52,335 nt of DNA from Bacteroidales bacterium (GTDB lineage: Bacteria; Bacteroidota; Bacteroidia; Bacteroidales; 4484-276), in contig JACZJL010000116.1 in assembly GCA_014860585.1 (NCBI GenBank), forward strand, positions 1 through 52,335, given 5' to 3'. Position numbers and translations under genes: made by a program. Each line of letters starts with the position of its first letter. Position 1 is the stretch's first letter. Positions 1 through 11,173 of the stretch are shown here, piece by piece. The notes under the pieces are model-generated. The model had not been told where the DNA came from. It ran no database searches and saw nothing but the letters and a program-made list of their open reading frames with translations.

Positions 1-150
1 GCAGCAGTTAATGACGAGTTTTTGTTTGGTGTTCTTTGTTTTTATCATCCTTCTAAACCACTTTTCATATACCAGGTCTATGTCAACTTCGCTCCAGATT
101 CGTTTTTCAAGGTTGTTGGTAAAGACCTTGTTCCTGCCAAACTCCTACTG
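1..150 (-). other. possible coding fragment running off the left edge
   Basis: Reading leftwards from about position 150, one frame stays open to the window edge and gives a lysine- and arginine-rich peptide of about 45 residues (it includes the stretch NNLEKRIWSEVDIDLVYEKW). A stop lies just upstream, so if real this is the 3' part of a broken gene, for example a transposase tail. The opposite strand is also open in the same register, so coding is not proven. I do not recognise the family. Confidence 0.2.
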
Positions 151-574
151 AACACCTACCATTTTCCTGTTTGAATTAAAGTGTAATGAACGAAGAAGGC
201 CTTTGGATGATTTTTAGCGGAGGAAAAATAGAGTTGATTTAAGTCGAAAACCTGCACTCCGGGCACAGCACAGCCCCGTCAGTCACAGTGGGTAAACTAA
301 CGAGAAGCTTTTATTCATGGGACTTGCAGAAGATTTTTATCAAAAAAAAGTGTAAGCCATTTTCGAGATAAGGAAAATCATTTTCCTTGTCATCGGATCG
401 GCCATTTTTAGTGTCGAAAAAAGTCTGTTTGATTCATTCAGTCACCATTTCATAAAAAAACTTGTCAGCAAAAATAGACATTAAATTGAAAAAGTGGAAA
501 AAGCTTTGGTATAATCCCGGATAGAATGGTAAGAATAACCGTGATGGAAAGAGGCGATCGCGCAAAAAAACAGA
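151..574. other. intergenic, no gene seen
   Basis: No convincing reading frame. The only structure noticed is a small perfect hairpin, AAGGAAAA-TCA-TTTTCCTT, at 370-388; no T-run follows it. This stretch lies downstream of the leftward PepSY gene, so it should contain that operon's transcription end, but I cannot point to a clear terminator. Confidence 0.4.
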
Positions 575-2146
575 TCAGGATTTTCGTCTGAAGCCCGTCC
601 AGTACATCCAAAACCCGGAAATCACAATAAACAGCAGCGCCAGACCGGATAAAGGGATAACCAGGATATAGAAATCGCCGATCAGCGGCCGGTAAATGCG
701 TGCTGTGTGCACTTCGAGGGCGAGATTCCAGATCGACATCGGGCTGTCTGCAACAATTTCGCGCGGCATTTCAGGAAAATTTTGCTCATGCAAAAAGGGT
801 TCAGCACCTTTGATATAATCGAAAAGATAAGGCCTCGATGCGCCATCCCATACCATTCCTGCAATGGACTGTTCTGAGAAAGGAGCGCTGTTTTGCCCGG
901 TGGGAATGTATTCCTGACGGGTCAGCACATTTTCGACATAGTTCCGTTCGGGAAACCAACTGAAAATCCCTGAGAACGAGCCTACCAGAAATCCTCCTTG
1001 TCCCAGTTGCTCAAAGACATTGATCCCCATGACGCTGACCGGGGGCTGAGTTTCAAATTTTTTCAGTTCAGACGAAAAATGGTTATCAGAGTAATAAAAT
1101 CCTTCGGAAGTGCTCAGGATAAATCGTCCGTGGTAATCGTCATAGGTAATTGCGCGTAACTTGTCGTACCATGGGTTTGGCTGGTTCAATTTTGAAAAAG
1201 GAATCTTGTCTACCCTTGCATTGGCGATCGGGATGAGGAGCGGCGGACGAAGAAACATTCCGGTGGCGGCTGTGATAATCAGGAAAATGGCCAGGTACCA
1301 GCCCAGTTTGTTGTGCCATTTCAACGAGAATTTCATGGTTCGAACCAAAAGTGTTACTCCGGATTTATTACTCCTTTTCCGCTTAATCCATCCCGGAAAA
1401 AGCCATAGTATGAGTCCGGTTAGGGTAAGAAAGATGAGCGCCAGCGCCATAAAATCCACAAACAACTGTCCGGCGATTCCGTAAATCTCGCCACTATGGA
1501 TCACCCACAGGGTTTTGAATAGGCCGATTTTGTAATCGTCGTCTTCAGCATTGGGAAGCATGATGACTTTAGCTTCATTCGTTGGCTGGTCGCAATCTGC
1601 AATCATCAGATCTGAGCGGGTGAGGATGTAGATTTTTTCGTCGTAAGACAGCAGATCAACAATACGGTTTTCTTCAACAGGAAGCGGGAGTTTTTCCCAG
1701 TTATCGCCCTTCAAACCATACAACCCGAAATAGGTTCCTGCAATCAGTTTGCCCTTTTCCGTCCGGATAATTTTACTGATTTTCCGGTTGTCAATTCCAT
1801 CAGGAAAACCGTTGTTAAAATCTTCGAATTGTGAAAAGTCGCCATTTGTTTTCCACACGCCGATATTACCATACACCAGCAGTTCATTGGTGTCTTTTTC
1901 AACGCTGCCGCGCAATGAGGCCAGGTTCCAGTTTTGGTAGCGATAATCCCTGGGTAGAAGATTGCGATTCACATCTACTTCCGAAAACCACGAACGATGG
2001 TTCAGCACAATCCCGGAAAGAGTAAAAAGCAACACAAACAGCGTCAACACGATGGACACCCATTTGTGCCAGGCTTTCAGTTTTTTGTAACCTTTTGCTG
2101 CCCTGCTAGTTTTCGCGGAAATTTTGGAATCAATACCGGCAGCCAT
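575..2146 (-). CDS. PepSY-associated transmembrane protein
   Basis: A 523-residue inner-membrane protein of the PepSY-associated TM family. A hydrophobic segment near residues 30-50 follows a basic N-terminus (KAWHKWVS), as is typical of the family. Further membrane segments lie near residues 230-255, 280-302 and 492-518, with long periplasmic stretches between them. Relatives are often found beside iron or redox genes and some act as membrane ferric reductases or PepSY sensors; that role is only inferred here. It is the last gene of the leftward Rrf2-ferredoxin-Hcp-cupin operon and starts 1 base after the cupin stop, so the two are almost certainly co-transcribed and translationally coupled. 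A haem- or flavin-linked electron-transfer role alongside Hcp is possible, but no CxxCH motif is visible. Confidence 0.75.
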   Translation of the reverse strand: MAAGIDSKISAKTSRAAKGYKKLKAWHKWVSIVLTLFVLLFTLSGIVLNHRSWFSEVDVNRNLLPRDYRYQNWNLASLRGSVEKDTNELLVYGNIGVWKTNGDFSQFEDFNNGFPDGIDNRKISKIIRTEKGKLIAGTYFGLYGLKGDNWEKLPLPVEENRIVDLLSYDEKIYILTRSDLMIADCDQPTNEAKVIMLPNAEDDDYKIGLFKTLWVIHSGEIYGIAGQLFVDFMALALIFLTLTGLILWLFPGWIKRKRSNKSGVTLLVRTMKFSLKWHNKLGWYLAIFLIITAATGMFLRPPLLIPIANARVDKIPFSKLNQPNPWYDKLRAITYDDYHGRFILSTSEGFYYSDNHFSSELKKFETQPPVSVMGINVFEQLGQGGFLVGSFSGIFSWFPERNYVENVLTRQEYIPTGQNSAPFSEQSIAGMVWDGASRPYLFDYIKGAEPFLHEQNFPEMPREIVADSPMSIWNLALEVHTARIYRPLIGDFYILVIPLSGLALLFIVISGFWMYWTGFRRKS

Positions 2147-2147
2147 G

Positions 2148-2471
2148 TTACGATTTGATCATCACCAGCATCATCTTGAACTTTTCCACCGCTTTCACCG
2201 CATGTGGGATGTTGGCCGGCATGATGATCGTTTCGCCCTGGTTCAGGATAAATGGTTTTTTGTCAATGGCAATTTCTGCTTTTCCATCCATCACATAAAC
2301 AACGGCATCGAAAGGAGCAGTGTGCTCGCTCAGTTCCTGGCTTTCGTCGAAGGCAAAAAGGGTGATGTTCCCAGAGGATTTTTTAATGATGGTTTTGCTG
2401 ACAATGGCGCCGGAAGCGTACTCGACCGAATTTTTTAATCCGAAAATTTCTGATGTATTGATGTCTAACAT
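2148..2471 (-). CDS. small cupin-domain protein
   Basis: A 107-residue single-domain cupin. The second half shows the beta-barrel pattern with GKAEIAIDKKPFILNQGETIIMP followed by NIPHAVKAVEKFKMMLVMIKS, which corresponds to cupin motif 1 (G...E) and motif 2 (PxxxPHxv). The histidine in IPHAV is a likely metal ligand; motif 1 lacks the usual HxH, so metal binding may be weak or different. Stand-alone cupins of this size occur next to hcp and redox genes in anaerobes, where they may sense or bind a small ligand; the substrate is unknown. It sits 16 bases downstream of hcp and 1 base upstream of the PepSY gene, within one operon. Confidence 0.8.
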   Translation of the reverse strand: MLDINTSEIFGLKNSVEYASGAIVSKTIIKKSSGNITLFAFDESQELSEHTAPFDAVVYVMDGKAEIAIDKKPFILNQGETIIMPANIPHAVKAVEKFKMMLVMIKS

Positions 2472-2487
2472 GTTGGTTATATATGAT

Positions 2488-4140
2488 TTAATTCAAAAAC
2501 AATTTCATATCCTCATCCACGGTGGTGATTCCTGAAATCCCAAACTTCTCCACCAGCACATTGGCTACATTTGGCGAAAGGAAACCGGGCAAAGTGGGTC
2601 CAAGGTGAATGTTTTTCACACCAAGATAAAGCAATGCCAGAAGCACAATGACGGCCTTTTGCTCGTACCAGGCGATGTTGTAGGCGATCGGCAACTCGTT
2701 GATGTCGTTCAGTTCAAAAACTTCTTTGAGTTTTAAGGCGATGACGGCCAGCGAGTAGGAGTCGTTGCACTGACCGGCGTCAAGAACCCGCGGGATTCCG
2801 CCGATATCACCCAGTTTCAGTTTATTGTAACGATACTTGGCACAGCCTGCGGTGAGGATTACGGTGTCTTTGGGCAACTTTTCTGCAAACTCGGTGTAAT
2901 AGCTTCTGTCCTTGAAACGCCCATCACATCCGGCCATCACAAAGAATTTGCGAATGGCGCCCGATTTCACGGCAGCTACAATTTTATCAGCCAGTTGCAT
3001 GACCTGATTGTGTGCAAACCCACCGATGATCTCGCCCGTTTCGATTTCAACAGGTGGCTGACACTTTTTCGCCATTTCGATGATGGGTGAAAAGTCTTTC
3101 ATCCCGTCGTTTGTCCTGTCGGGAATATGGATTGAGCCGGGGTAACCAGCTGCACCGGTGGTAAAAATACGCCCGGTGTAAGTTGCGGTTTTAGAAGGGG
3201 GAACGATGCAGTTGGTGGTGAAAAGAACCGGACCGTTGAAGGTTTCAAAATCCTCTTTTTGTTTCCACCAGGAACTTCCGTAATTTCCCACGAAGTTTTT
3301 GTACTTTTTAAATGCAGGATAATAGTGTGCCGGAAGCATTTCGCTGTGGGTGTAAACGTCCACGCCGGTACCTTCAGTTTGTTTCAGCAGGTCTTCCATA
3401 TCGCGCAGGTCGTGGCCGCTGATAAGAATTCCCGGGTTTTTGCCAACTCCGATGTTCACTTTTGTGATCTCAGGGTTACCGTAACGACCGGTGTTGGCTT
3501 TGTCGAGAAGCGCCATGGCTTCTACGCCGTATTTTCCGGTTTCGAGCGTCAAAGCAACAAGATCATCCACAGTGAGCGAATCGTTGGTAGTAGCGGCCAA
3601 GGTGCGCTGCATGAATGCATAAAGGGCCGGATTTTCTTCATCCAGGTTAAAGGCATGCTCAGTATAGGCAGCAAGACCTTTTACTCCGTAGGTAATCATT
3701 TCGCGCAAAGAGCGTATATCCTCATTCTTTGTACTTAACACGCCCACTTCAACGCTTTTGTCCTCGAAAGCCTCTTCATTGTTGGCAAACCAGGTGGCGG
3801 ATTCGTGCAATGGATTGGGTAATTTTCCGCCAAATTCCTCCACTTTCTTTTTCATCCGGTCGCGCAATTCGAGGCCTTTTTTTACGCGCTCAACGAACAC
3901 CTGCCGGTCGAAGTTGGCATTGGTAATGGTTGAGAACAGTCCGTCGAAGACAAACTTGTTGACATCAGCATCTTCGTGGCCAAACTTTCGCGCCTCGGTG
4001 CTGTAAATAGAAATTCCTTTGATCACAAACATCAGCAGATCCTGCATGTTGGCTACTGAGCTTGTCTTTCCACAGACGCCCTTGATGGTACAACCCGTAC
4101 CTCTTGACGTCTCCTGGCATTGAAAACAAAACATACTCAT
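2488..4140 (-). CDS. hcp: hybrid cluster protein (hydroxylamine / NO reductase)
   Basis: A 550-residue cytoplasmic hybrid cluster protein. The N-terminus has the proximal cluster ligands C5, C8, C17 and C23 (FCFQCQET...CTIKGVCGK). The C-terminal half holds the hybrid Fe-S-O cluster motifs [21 protein letters not shown] and AGQCNDS. Length matches class I/II Hcp. The family reduces hydroxylamine in vitro and acts as an NO reductase or protein S-nitrosylase in E. coli. The gene lies 42 bases downstream of a ferredoxin-like gene that could deliver electrons, and downstream of an Rrf2 regulator, the usual NO-sensing arrangement. Start chosen at the ATG giving the conserved [12 protein letters not shown]-terminus. 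The cytoplasmic location and stress role are inferred from the family. Confidence 0.96.
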   Translation of the reverse strand: MSMFCFQCQETSRGTGCTIKGVCGKTSSVANMQDLLMFVIKGISIYSTEARKFGHEDADVNKFVFDGLFSTITNANFDRQVFVERVKKGLELRDRMKKKVEEFGGKLPNPLHESATWFANNEEAFEDKSVEVGVLSTKNEDIRSLREMITYGVKGLAAYTEHAFNLDEENPALYAFMQRTLAATTNDSLTVDDLVALTLETGKYGVEAMALLDKANTGRYGNPEITKVNIGVGKNPGILISGHDLRDMEDLLKQTEGTGVDVYTHSEMLPAHYYPAFKKYKNFVGNYGSSWWKQKEDFETFNGPVLFTTNCIVPPSKTATYTGRIFTTGAAGYPGSIHIPDRTNDGMKDFSPIIEMAKKCQPPVEIETGEIIGGFAHNQVMQLADKIVAAVKSGAIRKFFVMAGCDGRFKDRSYYTEFAEKLPKDTVILTAGCAKYRYNKLKLGDIGGIPRVLDAGQCNDSYSLAVIALKLKEVFELNDINELPIAYNIAWYEQKAVIVLLALLYLGVKNIHLGPTLPGFLSPNVANVLVEKFGISGITTVDEDMKLFLN

Positions 4141-4182
4141 AATAATTTTTTTAAAATGAATAATTACTATAAATCAAACTGT

Positions 4183-5082
4183 TTAAATCCAATCTTCTTG
4201 TAAAACCTCTCCCCTTGAGCTGACCACAGCCTGTTTTAGCGGTATTTTTCGTCCTGAATGTTGAACTGCTAATTGTGCCAAACGTGTCAATCCACCACAG
4301 CAGGGCACTTCCATTCTTACTACGGTAATGGTGTTCAGTTTGGAATCTGTGATCATCGCAATAAGTTTCTGTAAATAACTCTCCTGGTTCGAATCCAGTT
4401 TTGGACAAGCTATAGCCAGTACTTTTCCTTTTAGAAAACGACTGTGGAAATTTCCCATGGCGAAAGCAGCGCAATCGGCCGCCAGTAAGAGGTCAGCATT
4501 ACGCAAATAGGGGGCAAGTGGATTGAGCAGGTGCAATTGTACGGGCCATTGGCGCAATGCTGATCTGGCCTCAATAGTTTCAGTTCCATTTCCGGCTTTT
4601 TCAACCTCATCAAGGTCAATATCAAAACTAACCGCAGCACTTCCGGGGCATCCACCGCCGCAGCCGGCACTCTTTGCTCCCATCATTGCCTGATGAATAG
4701 TGTCCTCAGCATGATCCCGGTTTTCTTTGGTGACATCCAAATCAATGTTGTTGTTCCTGATGTAGGCGATGGCTTCCTTCAAAAACTCATCAGCACCATG
4801 CTCTTTTAAATGGGCGAGGTGTGCCAGCACTGTGTTTTTCCCTTTTTTCACCATTTGCTCCATGACGAGTGTTTCGTTGTAAGGTTCGGCCTCACGCTCT
4901 TCCATGGTGATCGCGCCTTCGGGGCAATGCCCGATGCATGCGCCCAGTCCGTCGCAAAACAGATCGCTGATCAGCCTTGCCTTCCCGTCAATCAATTGCA
5001 ATGCGCCTTCGTGGCAGTTGGGGATACAAAGCCCGCAACCGGTGCACTTTTCTTCATCAATGTTAATGATACTTCGTTTCAT
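4183..5082 (-). CDS. [4Fe-4S] dicluster ferredoxin-like protein, Hcp partner
   Basis: About 299 residues. The N-terminal 60 residues carry two [4Fe-4S] motifs: CTGCGLCIPNC...  and CDGLGACIGHCPEG. A further cysteine cluster CGGGCPG lies near residue 160, and ACPKLDS and PCCGG motifs lie in the C-terminal domain. This architecture is commonly encoded next to hcp in anaerobic Bacteroidota and Firmicutes, and the protein is the likely electron donor or maturation partner of Hcp (inference). The upstream in-frame codon at 5091 is TTG; the ATG at 5082 is preferred because it begins 1 base after the rrf2 stop codon, a typical coupled junction. Second gene of the operon. Confidence 0.88.
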   Translation of the reverse strand: MKRSIINIDEEKCTGCGLCIPNCHEGALQLIDGKARLISDLFCDGLGACIGHCPEGAITMEEREAEPYNETLVMEQMVKKGKNTVLAHLAHLKEHGADEFLKEAIAYIRNNNIDLDVTKENRDHAEDTIHQAMMGAKSAGCGGGCPGSAAVSFDIDLDEVEKAGNGTETIEARSALRQWPVQLHLLNPLAPYLRNADLLLAADCAAFAMGNFHSRFLKGKVLAIACPKLDSNQESYLQKLIAMITDSKLNTITVVRMEVPCCGGLTRLAQLAVQHSGRKIPLKQAVVSSRGEVLQEDWI

Positions 5083-5083
5083 C

Positions 5084-5494
5084 TTAGTCAATTTTCATTT
5101 TAAGATCAGATAGTTTACGATTTGAGTAATATTCCCTGAAATCATCATAAAGTCTCTGCCGTTCATCACCATAAACACAACTGTCGAAAGGACAAATTCC
5201 TTCGGTGCGGCGGCAATGGTCTGCTTCAATCTTTCCATCAATCAGTTCATAAATTTCGAAGACAGAAATTTCTCTCGGGTCTTTCAGCAGGACAAACCCT
5301 CCTTTGGGGCCCCTCCCCGAGCCGACGATTCCGTATTTTGTCAATGCCTGTAATACCTTGGCAATGTGATTTCGGGATAAATTGAGCATATCAGATATCA
5401 AATTGGTATTCAGTGGCTTATCGCTGGCAGCAATAAGTGCCAGGCTGTGAACAGCTATGTTTGACGCTTCGGATATGTTGAATAATTTTGCCAT
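5084..5494 (-). CDS. Rrf2-family Fe-S transcriptional regulator
   Basis: About 136 residues from the ATG at 5494. The N-terminal winged helix (MAKLFNISEASNIAVHSLAL) and the recognition-helix segment LSRNHIAKVLQAL are typical of Rrf2. The three cysteines in DHCRRTEGICPFDSC are the usual [Fe-S] ligands of the NsrR/IscR-like branch. First gene of the leftward hcp operon, which suggests an NO-responsive, NsrR-like repressor of its own operon (inference). An upstream TTG at 5521 could extend the frame, but it overlaps a good promoter -7 box, so the internal ATG is preferred. IscR-like Fe-S homeostasis control is the alternative but is less likely, because no isc/suf genes are nearby. Confidence 0.9.
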   Translation of the reverse strand: MAKLFNISEASNIAVHSLALIAASDKPLNTNLISDMLNLSRNHIAKVLQALTKYGIVGSGRGPKGGFVLLKDPREISVFEIYELIDGKIEADHCRRTEGICPFDSCVYGDERQRLYDDFREYYSNRKLSDLKMKID

Positions 5495-5518
5495 GAGGTA
5501 AATAGGTATTTGATTACG

Positions 5519-5526
5519 CAAAAGTA
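5519..5526 (-). promoter_or_regulatory. -7 box of the rrf2-hcp operon
   Basis: On the minus strand this reads TACTTTTG, an exact match to the Bacteroidota -7 consensus TAnnTTTG. It lies about 25 bases upstream of the preferred rrf2 start. No convincing TTTG -33 element is seen at the usual spacing. Confidence 0.45.
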
Positions 5527-5724
5527 TATATAATTTTTTAACCGGAGCGTTTTTTCAAAAAGATTTTTTCTGGGGAAAGTTATTACTTTGAATATTAATA
5601 CTTTGTGATCGTAATTTTTTTTATTCCATACTGCATCAATGAATCACCGTGGCAGATTTGGTTGAGCTGCATTGATGAGAAATAGGGTCGTCAAGAAAGT
5701 GACCGATCGTCGCTGCTTTACGTC

Positions 5725-8070
5725 CTACTCCCACTTGATGGCATTCACCGGGTTTTTCAGCGAGGCCCGCCAGGCAAGGAAAAATACAGTGAGGAAAGTG
5801 ATGAACATTGTGATTGCTCCTGCAAGGAGGAAAAATCCGGGATGCAGGTAGATTTTGTAGGCAAAACCATCAAGCCAATCTTTCATAAAATACCATGCCG
5901 GCGGCCAGGCAATAATGTTGGCAACCAGCACCAGCAGCATAAATTCGCGTTGCTGTAAAAAGATAATACTTCCAACTGAGGCGCCCATTACTTTGCGGAT
6001 ACCAATCTCTTTGGTTCGCTGTTCGGCGGTAAATGAGGCGAGACCAAACAACCCCAGGCAGGAGATGATGATGGCCAGCATGGTAAAATAGCGGATAAGT
6101 TTGCTCAAACGTGCCTCGCTGATGTGGAACTGCTCATAGGTGCTGTTGAGAAACTGCGGATTGAACGGAAAAGCAGGCACAAAACTGCTCCATGTTTCTT
6201 CGATGAATGCCATGGTTTCATCGGTGTTATGGCCACTGATGCGCACAAGCACGTGGTAAGTTTGTTCCTTGCTGTTGAAAATCATAAGCGGTTCGATCTT
6301 ACTTTGCATTTTTTGAAAGTGAAAATCCTTCACCACTCCGATTACATTAAACCTGTAATCATCACCCCAGGTAACCCATTTTCCCAGGGGATCGTCAAGT
6401 CCCATCAAACCTGCGGTTGATTCGTTGATCAAAATAGCAGCCGTATCAGTGGAAAATTCTTCTGAAAAATAGCGACCACTTTCAAGCTGATACTCCATTA
6501 GCTCAGGGAGGGCGGCATCGCCAAACAGGATGCTAACCAGAACTTCATCGTCGGCATCTTTTCCTTCCCAGTTAAAACCCCCGCTGTTGCTGCCGATCAT
6601 GTACGGAAGGTGAGAAGAGCAAGCAACGCCGAGCACATTGGGGTTTTGAAGCAACTGCCCTTTAAAGGTATCGTATTTACTCCTTAAATCGCCCCGGAAT
6701 ACGAAATAGGCCACATTTTCCTTGTTCATTCCCAGGTCTTTTTTCAGCATAAAATCTAACTGTCGGTAAATAACCATCGTACTGATGATTAACCCTGCCG
6801 ATAGGATGAACTGAAAAATCACCAGAAAACGCCTGAACCAGGTGTTTCCCTGTGCCGATCTTCCGGCGCCTTTTATCACCGTAGCGGGTTTTAAAGAAGA
6901 AAGGTAAAGCGCCGGATAGCTTCCTGCAATAAGCCCGGTGAACAAGGTAACGCCAATCAACGTAAGCACAATCTCAGGCTGGAACAACGACAATGCAAGG
7001 GTTTTCCCGGTTAAGTCGTTAAAGACCGGGAGAAGAAGCTGAACCAACACCAATGCAAAAACCAGTGAAATGGCAGACGTCACCAGCGACTCTCCCAGGA
7101 ATTGCCGGATCAGTTGACCACGCGAAGCGCCTACCACTTTTCTTAAACCAATCTCCCGGCTTCGCTTGGAGGCGCGGGCTGTGGAAAGATTCATGAAGTT
7201 AACGCAGGCCATTAGCAGAATAAAGGCTGCGATAATGCCAAACATGGTGATGTTTTTCAGGTGCGTGGGTGTTCCGTCATAATAGTAAAGGCGCTCTTTG
7301 GCTAATGGAAACAGGAAGAGCTCTGTAGTAATCGTTTCATCGTTGCTGACTTTTCGGAAATAATAGCGGAATTTCTCATTAAACTTTTCAATCTCAGTTC
7401 CCGGTTTCATCAGCGCATAGATGAAGTAGGTATTCCAGCCATACCGGGTAAGATCGTGCCCCATTTGCTGCAAAAAATCAAACGGGATAAAAACGTCGTT
7501 GGTGAATGAAGAGTTGGCGGGTGGATTTTCGATCACGGCGGTGATGCGGAAGTCATTAAGATCGTTGATCCGGATGGTTTTCCCCACCGCATTGGTTTCG
7601 CCAAAGATCTTGTCTGCTGCTTTTCTTGTAATTACTGCTGTGTAGCCACCTGACAAAGCGCCTTCCAGGGTACCATGAATAACTTTAAAATCAAATACCG
7701 TGAACAGTCCTGAATCAGCATGAGTGATCATTTCACTGAATTTCTTATCCTCATGACTCACTACCGCTGAGGTTTCGAAAAAGCGAAACACCTCTTCAAA
7801 TTCAGGGAATTCACGCTTAGCATCTGCTGCCAGCGGCCCGGGCATGTTGGATACTATGAATGGACCTGTGGAATAATGCTGCACCTGCGCAAATCGGTAA
7901 ATCCTGTCGAAATTCCTGTTGTGTCTGTCGTAGCTCAATTCATGATAAATCCACAGCGAAATCATGATAAATGCAGCCAGGCCAACGGACAAGCCAAAAA
8001 TGTTGATAAACGAGTACCCCTTTTGGTGAACAATGTTTCGCAGCGCTATTTTGATGTAGTTGATAAACAT
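5725..8070 (-). CDS. MacB/FtsX-type ABC transporter permease
   Basis: A 781-residue protein with the Bacteroidota double-FtsX architecture: an N-terminal membrane anchor (IALRNIVHQKGYSFINIFGL), a periplasmic MacB core domain, three membrane helices near residues 280-400, a second periplasmic domain, and a C-terminal FtsX domain with TKEIGIRKVMGAS. The motif SREIGLRKVVGAS appears in the first FtsX unit, so the protein is an internal duplication fused in one chain. Such permeases work with a separate ATPase in exporting peptides, lipoproteins or antimicrobial compounds, or in mechanotransmission. No ATPase gene lies beside it here, so its partner must be elsewhere. It is about 200 bases from rrf2 and is probably a separate unit. 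Confidence 0.9.
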   Translation of the reverse strand: MFINYIKIALRNIVHQKGYSFINIFGLSVGLAAFIMISLWIYHELSYDRHNRNFDRIYRFAQVQHYSTGPFIVSNMPGPLAADAKREFPEFEEVFRFFETSAVVSHEDKKFSEMITHADSGLFTVFDFKVIHGTLEGALSGGYTAVITRKAADKIFGETNAVGKTIRINDLNDFRITAVIENPPANSSFTNDVFIPFDFLQQMGHDLTRYGWNTYFIYALMKPGTEIEKFNEKFRYYFRKVSNDETITTELFLFPLAKERLYYYDGTPTHLKNITMFGIIAAFILLMACVNFMNLSTARASKRSREIGLRKVVGASRGQLIRQFLGESLVTSAISLVFALVLVQLLLPVFNDLTGKTLALSLFQPEIVLTLIGVTLFTGLIAGSYPALYLSSLKPATVIKGAGRSAQGNTWFRRFLVIFQFILSAGLIISTMVIYRQLDFMLKKDLGMNKENVAYFVFRGDLRSKYDTFKGQLLQNPNVLGVACSSHLPYMIGSNSGGFNWEGKDADDEVLVSILFGDAALPELMEYQLESGRYFSEEFSTDTAAILINESTAGLMGLDDPLGKWVTWGDDYRFNVIGVVKDFHFQKMQSKIEPLMIFNSKEQTYHVLVRISGHNTDETMAFIEETWSSFVPAFPFNPQFLNSTYEQFHISEARLSKLIRYFTMLAIIISCLGLFGLASFTAEQRTKEIGIRKVMGASVGSIIFLQQREFMLLVLVANIIAWPPAWYFMKDWLDGFAYKIYLHPGFFLLAGAITMFITFLTVFFLAWRASLKNPVNAIKWE

Positions 8071-8696
8071 AAGCCCGGGTTTTTTTTGTTTCGACTTTGT
8101 TTTGCAAGATTATAGTTTTAGGAGTTACAAAAAAAGTTGAAGTTACATTTGTAAATAAATGTAATGGAATTATTGGTGATTACGGAGAGTCAGCAAGAAA
8201 ACCCATTAAATTTGATTTTCAACATTAAGAGCTTATCTGCGGATAATGCTTACGAGCAAAAAATATGGAACCTGTGTGTGTAGGGGTTCCATTTTCTTCT
8301 GAAGGTTTTCCCTCACTAAAATTTAAATTACAACTGACTTCTAAAGAACTGAAGATGATATTATAATCCTTAGGCATAATTTCTGAAGGGTGTCAATGTC
8401 TGTTAATTTTATGAGAGAAAATAGTCCAACCCATACCGGGTTGTTAATCAAAGTGGTCAATCATTTATGCTACTATAGTAACCCAACCCATACTGGGTTG
8501 GCATAAAACTCCGTATAGCCTGTCCCGATCTTCGGGAAGTTTGACTATAGTAGGAAAATAGCATTTACAAGAAAACAATAACCCGGTACAGCCTGTCCCG
8601 ATCTTCGCGAGATAGGATTATGGAATTAATAGTGAAACTTATTATGAGCTATTGATCTAAGGAAGGAAAATTCTCCATTGATATAAAAAACCGCTG
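8071..8696. repeat. gene-free gap with paired hairpin repeats
   Basis: No gene seen in 626 bases. The right half holds two pairs of related hairpins. CAACCC-ATACC-GGGTTG lies at 8427-8443 and CCAACCC-ATACT-GGGTTGG at 8483-8501. The phrase AGCCTGTCCCGATCTTCG occurs near 8517-8534 and again near 8590-8607, each forming TCCCGA-TCT-TCGGGA-like stems (the second is imperfect). CTATAGTA also recurs. This looks like a tandem duplication of a small palindromic repeat unit lying downstream of gyrB and upstream of the leftward permease gene. Confidence 0.6.
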
Positions 8697-10667
<1,971 letters not shown>

Positions 10668-10697
10668 TTAATTGAAAATAAATTCATTAAAGCGCTG

Positions 10698-10705
10698 CAA
10701 AGATA
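10698..10705 (-). promoter_or_regulatory. -7 box of gyrB
   Basis: The minus strand reads TATCTTTG, an exact TAnnTTTG match, 37 bases upstream of the gyrB ATG. The -33 element is not clear. Confidence 0.5.
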
Positions 10706-11156
10706 CAAAAAAGCATCTTGATGGTATCCTTTTTTGATCACCGGAAACAGGATTTTATCAAACATTGATTGTTAAAAACCCCAAAATCCAACGGCCCAGG
10801 GTGTAAAGATGGTCTTCCACAAAGTGAAGAAAAACATCTCCGTTATGGTGAGGTTGCGCCGACAAGTAGCTGTACTTTTTCGATCAAGGCAAAAATTTCT
10901 TCTTGTTTGACCCGAGTCACCCCGTGAATGCTATCAAATGTCCACAAAACTATCATCTTCCGTGGCTCTTACAGGTGATTCACGGGGTGACTTTTTGACT
11001 CAAAACAATGCTCTTCCCCACAGCTTAGGCTCCCAGCCGTCTTTTCTGATCATCAGACAAAGCCGGACAGGATTGACCGAACGAGGCACGGTCCTCAAGT
11101 TTAGGTGTACATTACATAAAATTCAATTTTTCGCTTTTCATTGAAAATTATAATCG
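10706..11156. other. intergenic between gyrB and the TPR regulator
   Basis: No gene is supported. The stretch separates divergent genes and holds the inverted-repeat element at 10915-10992. A short open frame at 10938-11144 overlaps that element and shows no protein-like features. Confidence 0.5.
10915..10992. mobile_element. 78-bp MITE-like element, copy A
   Basis: Bounded by a perfect 15-bp terminal inverted repeat, AGTCACCCCGTGAAT (10915-10929) and ATTCACGGGGTGACT (10978-10992). The 48-base interior contains a smaller CCAC...GTGG pairing and no reading frame. A second copy of the same 78-bp length at 36036-36113 differs by my count at 5 positions, all in the interior. The element is therefore dispersed and non-coding, as expected for a miniature inverted-repeat transposable element or a REP-type palindrome. 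Confidence 0.75.
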
Positions 11157-11164
11157 TACTTTTG
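11157..11164 (+). promoter_or_regulatory. -7 box upstream of the TPR regulator
   Basis: TACTTTTG, a TAnnTTTG match, ending 10 bases before the preferred ATG at 11174. If used, the mRNA leader would be only a few bases long. A T-rich stretch about 18 bases upstream may serve as the -33 element. Confidence 0.4.
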
Positions 11165-11173
11165 ATCGTTAAA

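Noticed and set aside
3259-3738. 159-codon rightward frame opposite hcp
   Set aside because: Antisense shadow of a certain gene.
10938-11144. 68-codon frame between gyrB and the TPR regulator
   Set aside because: Overlaps the 78-bp inverted-repeat element and shows no family likeness or promoter.
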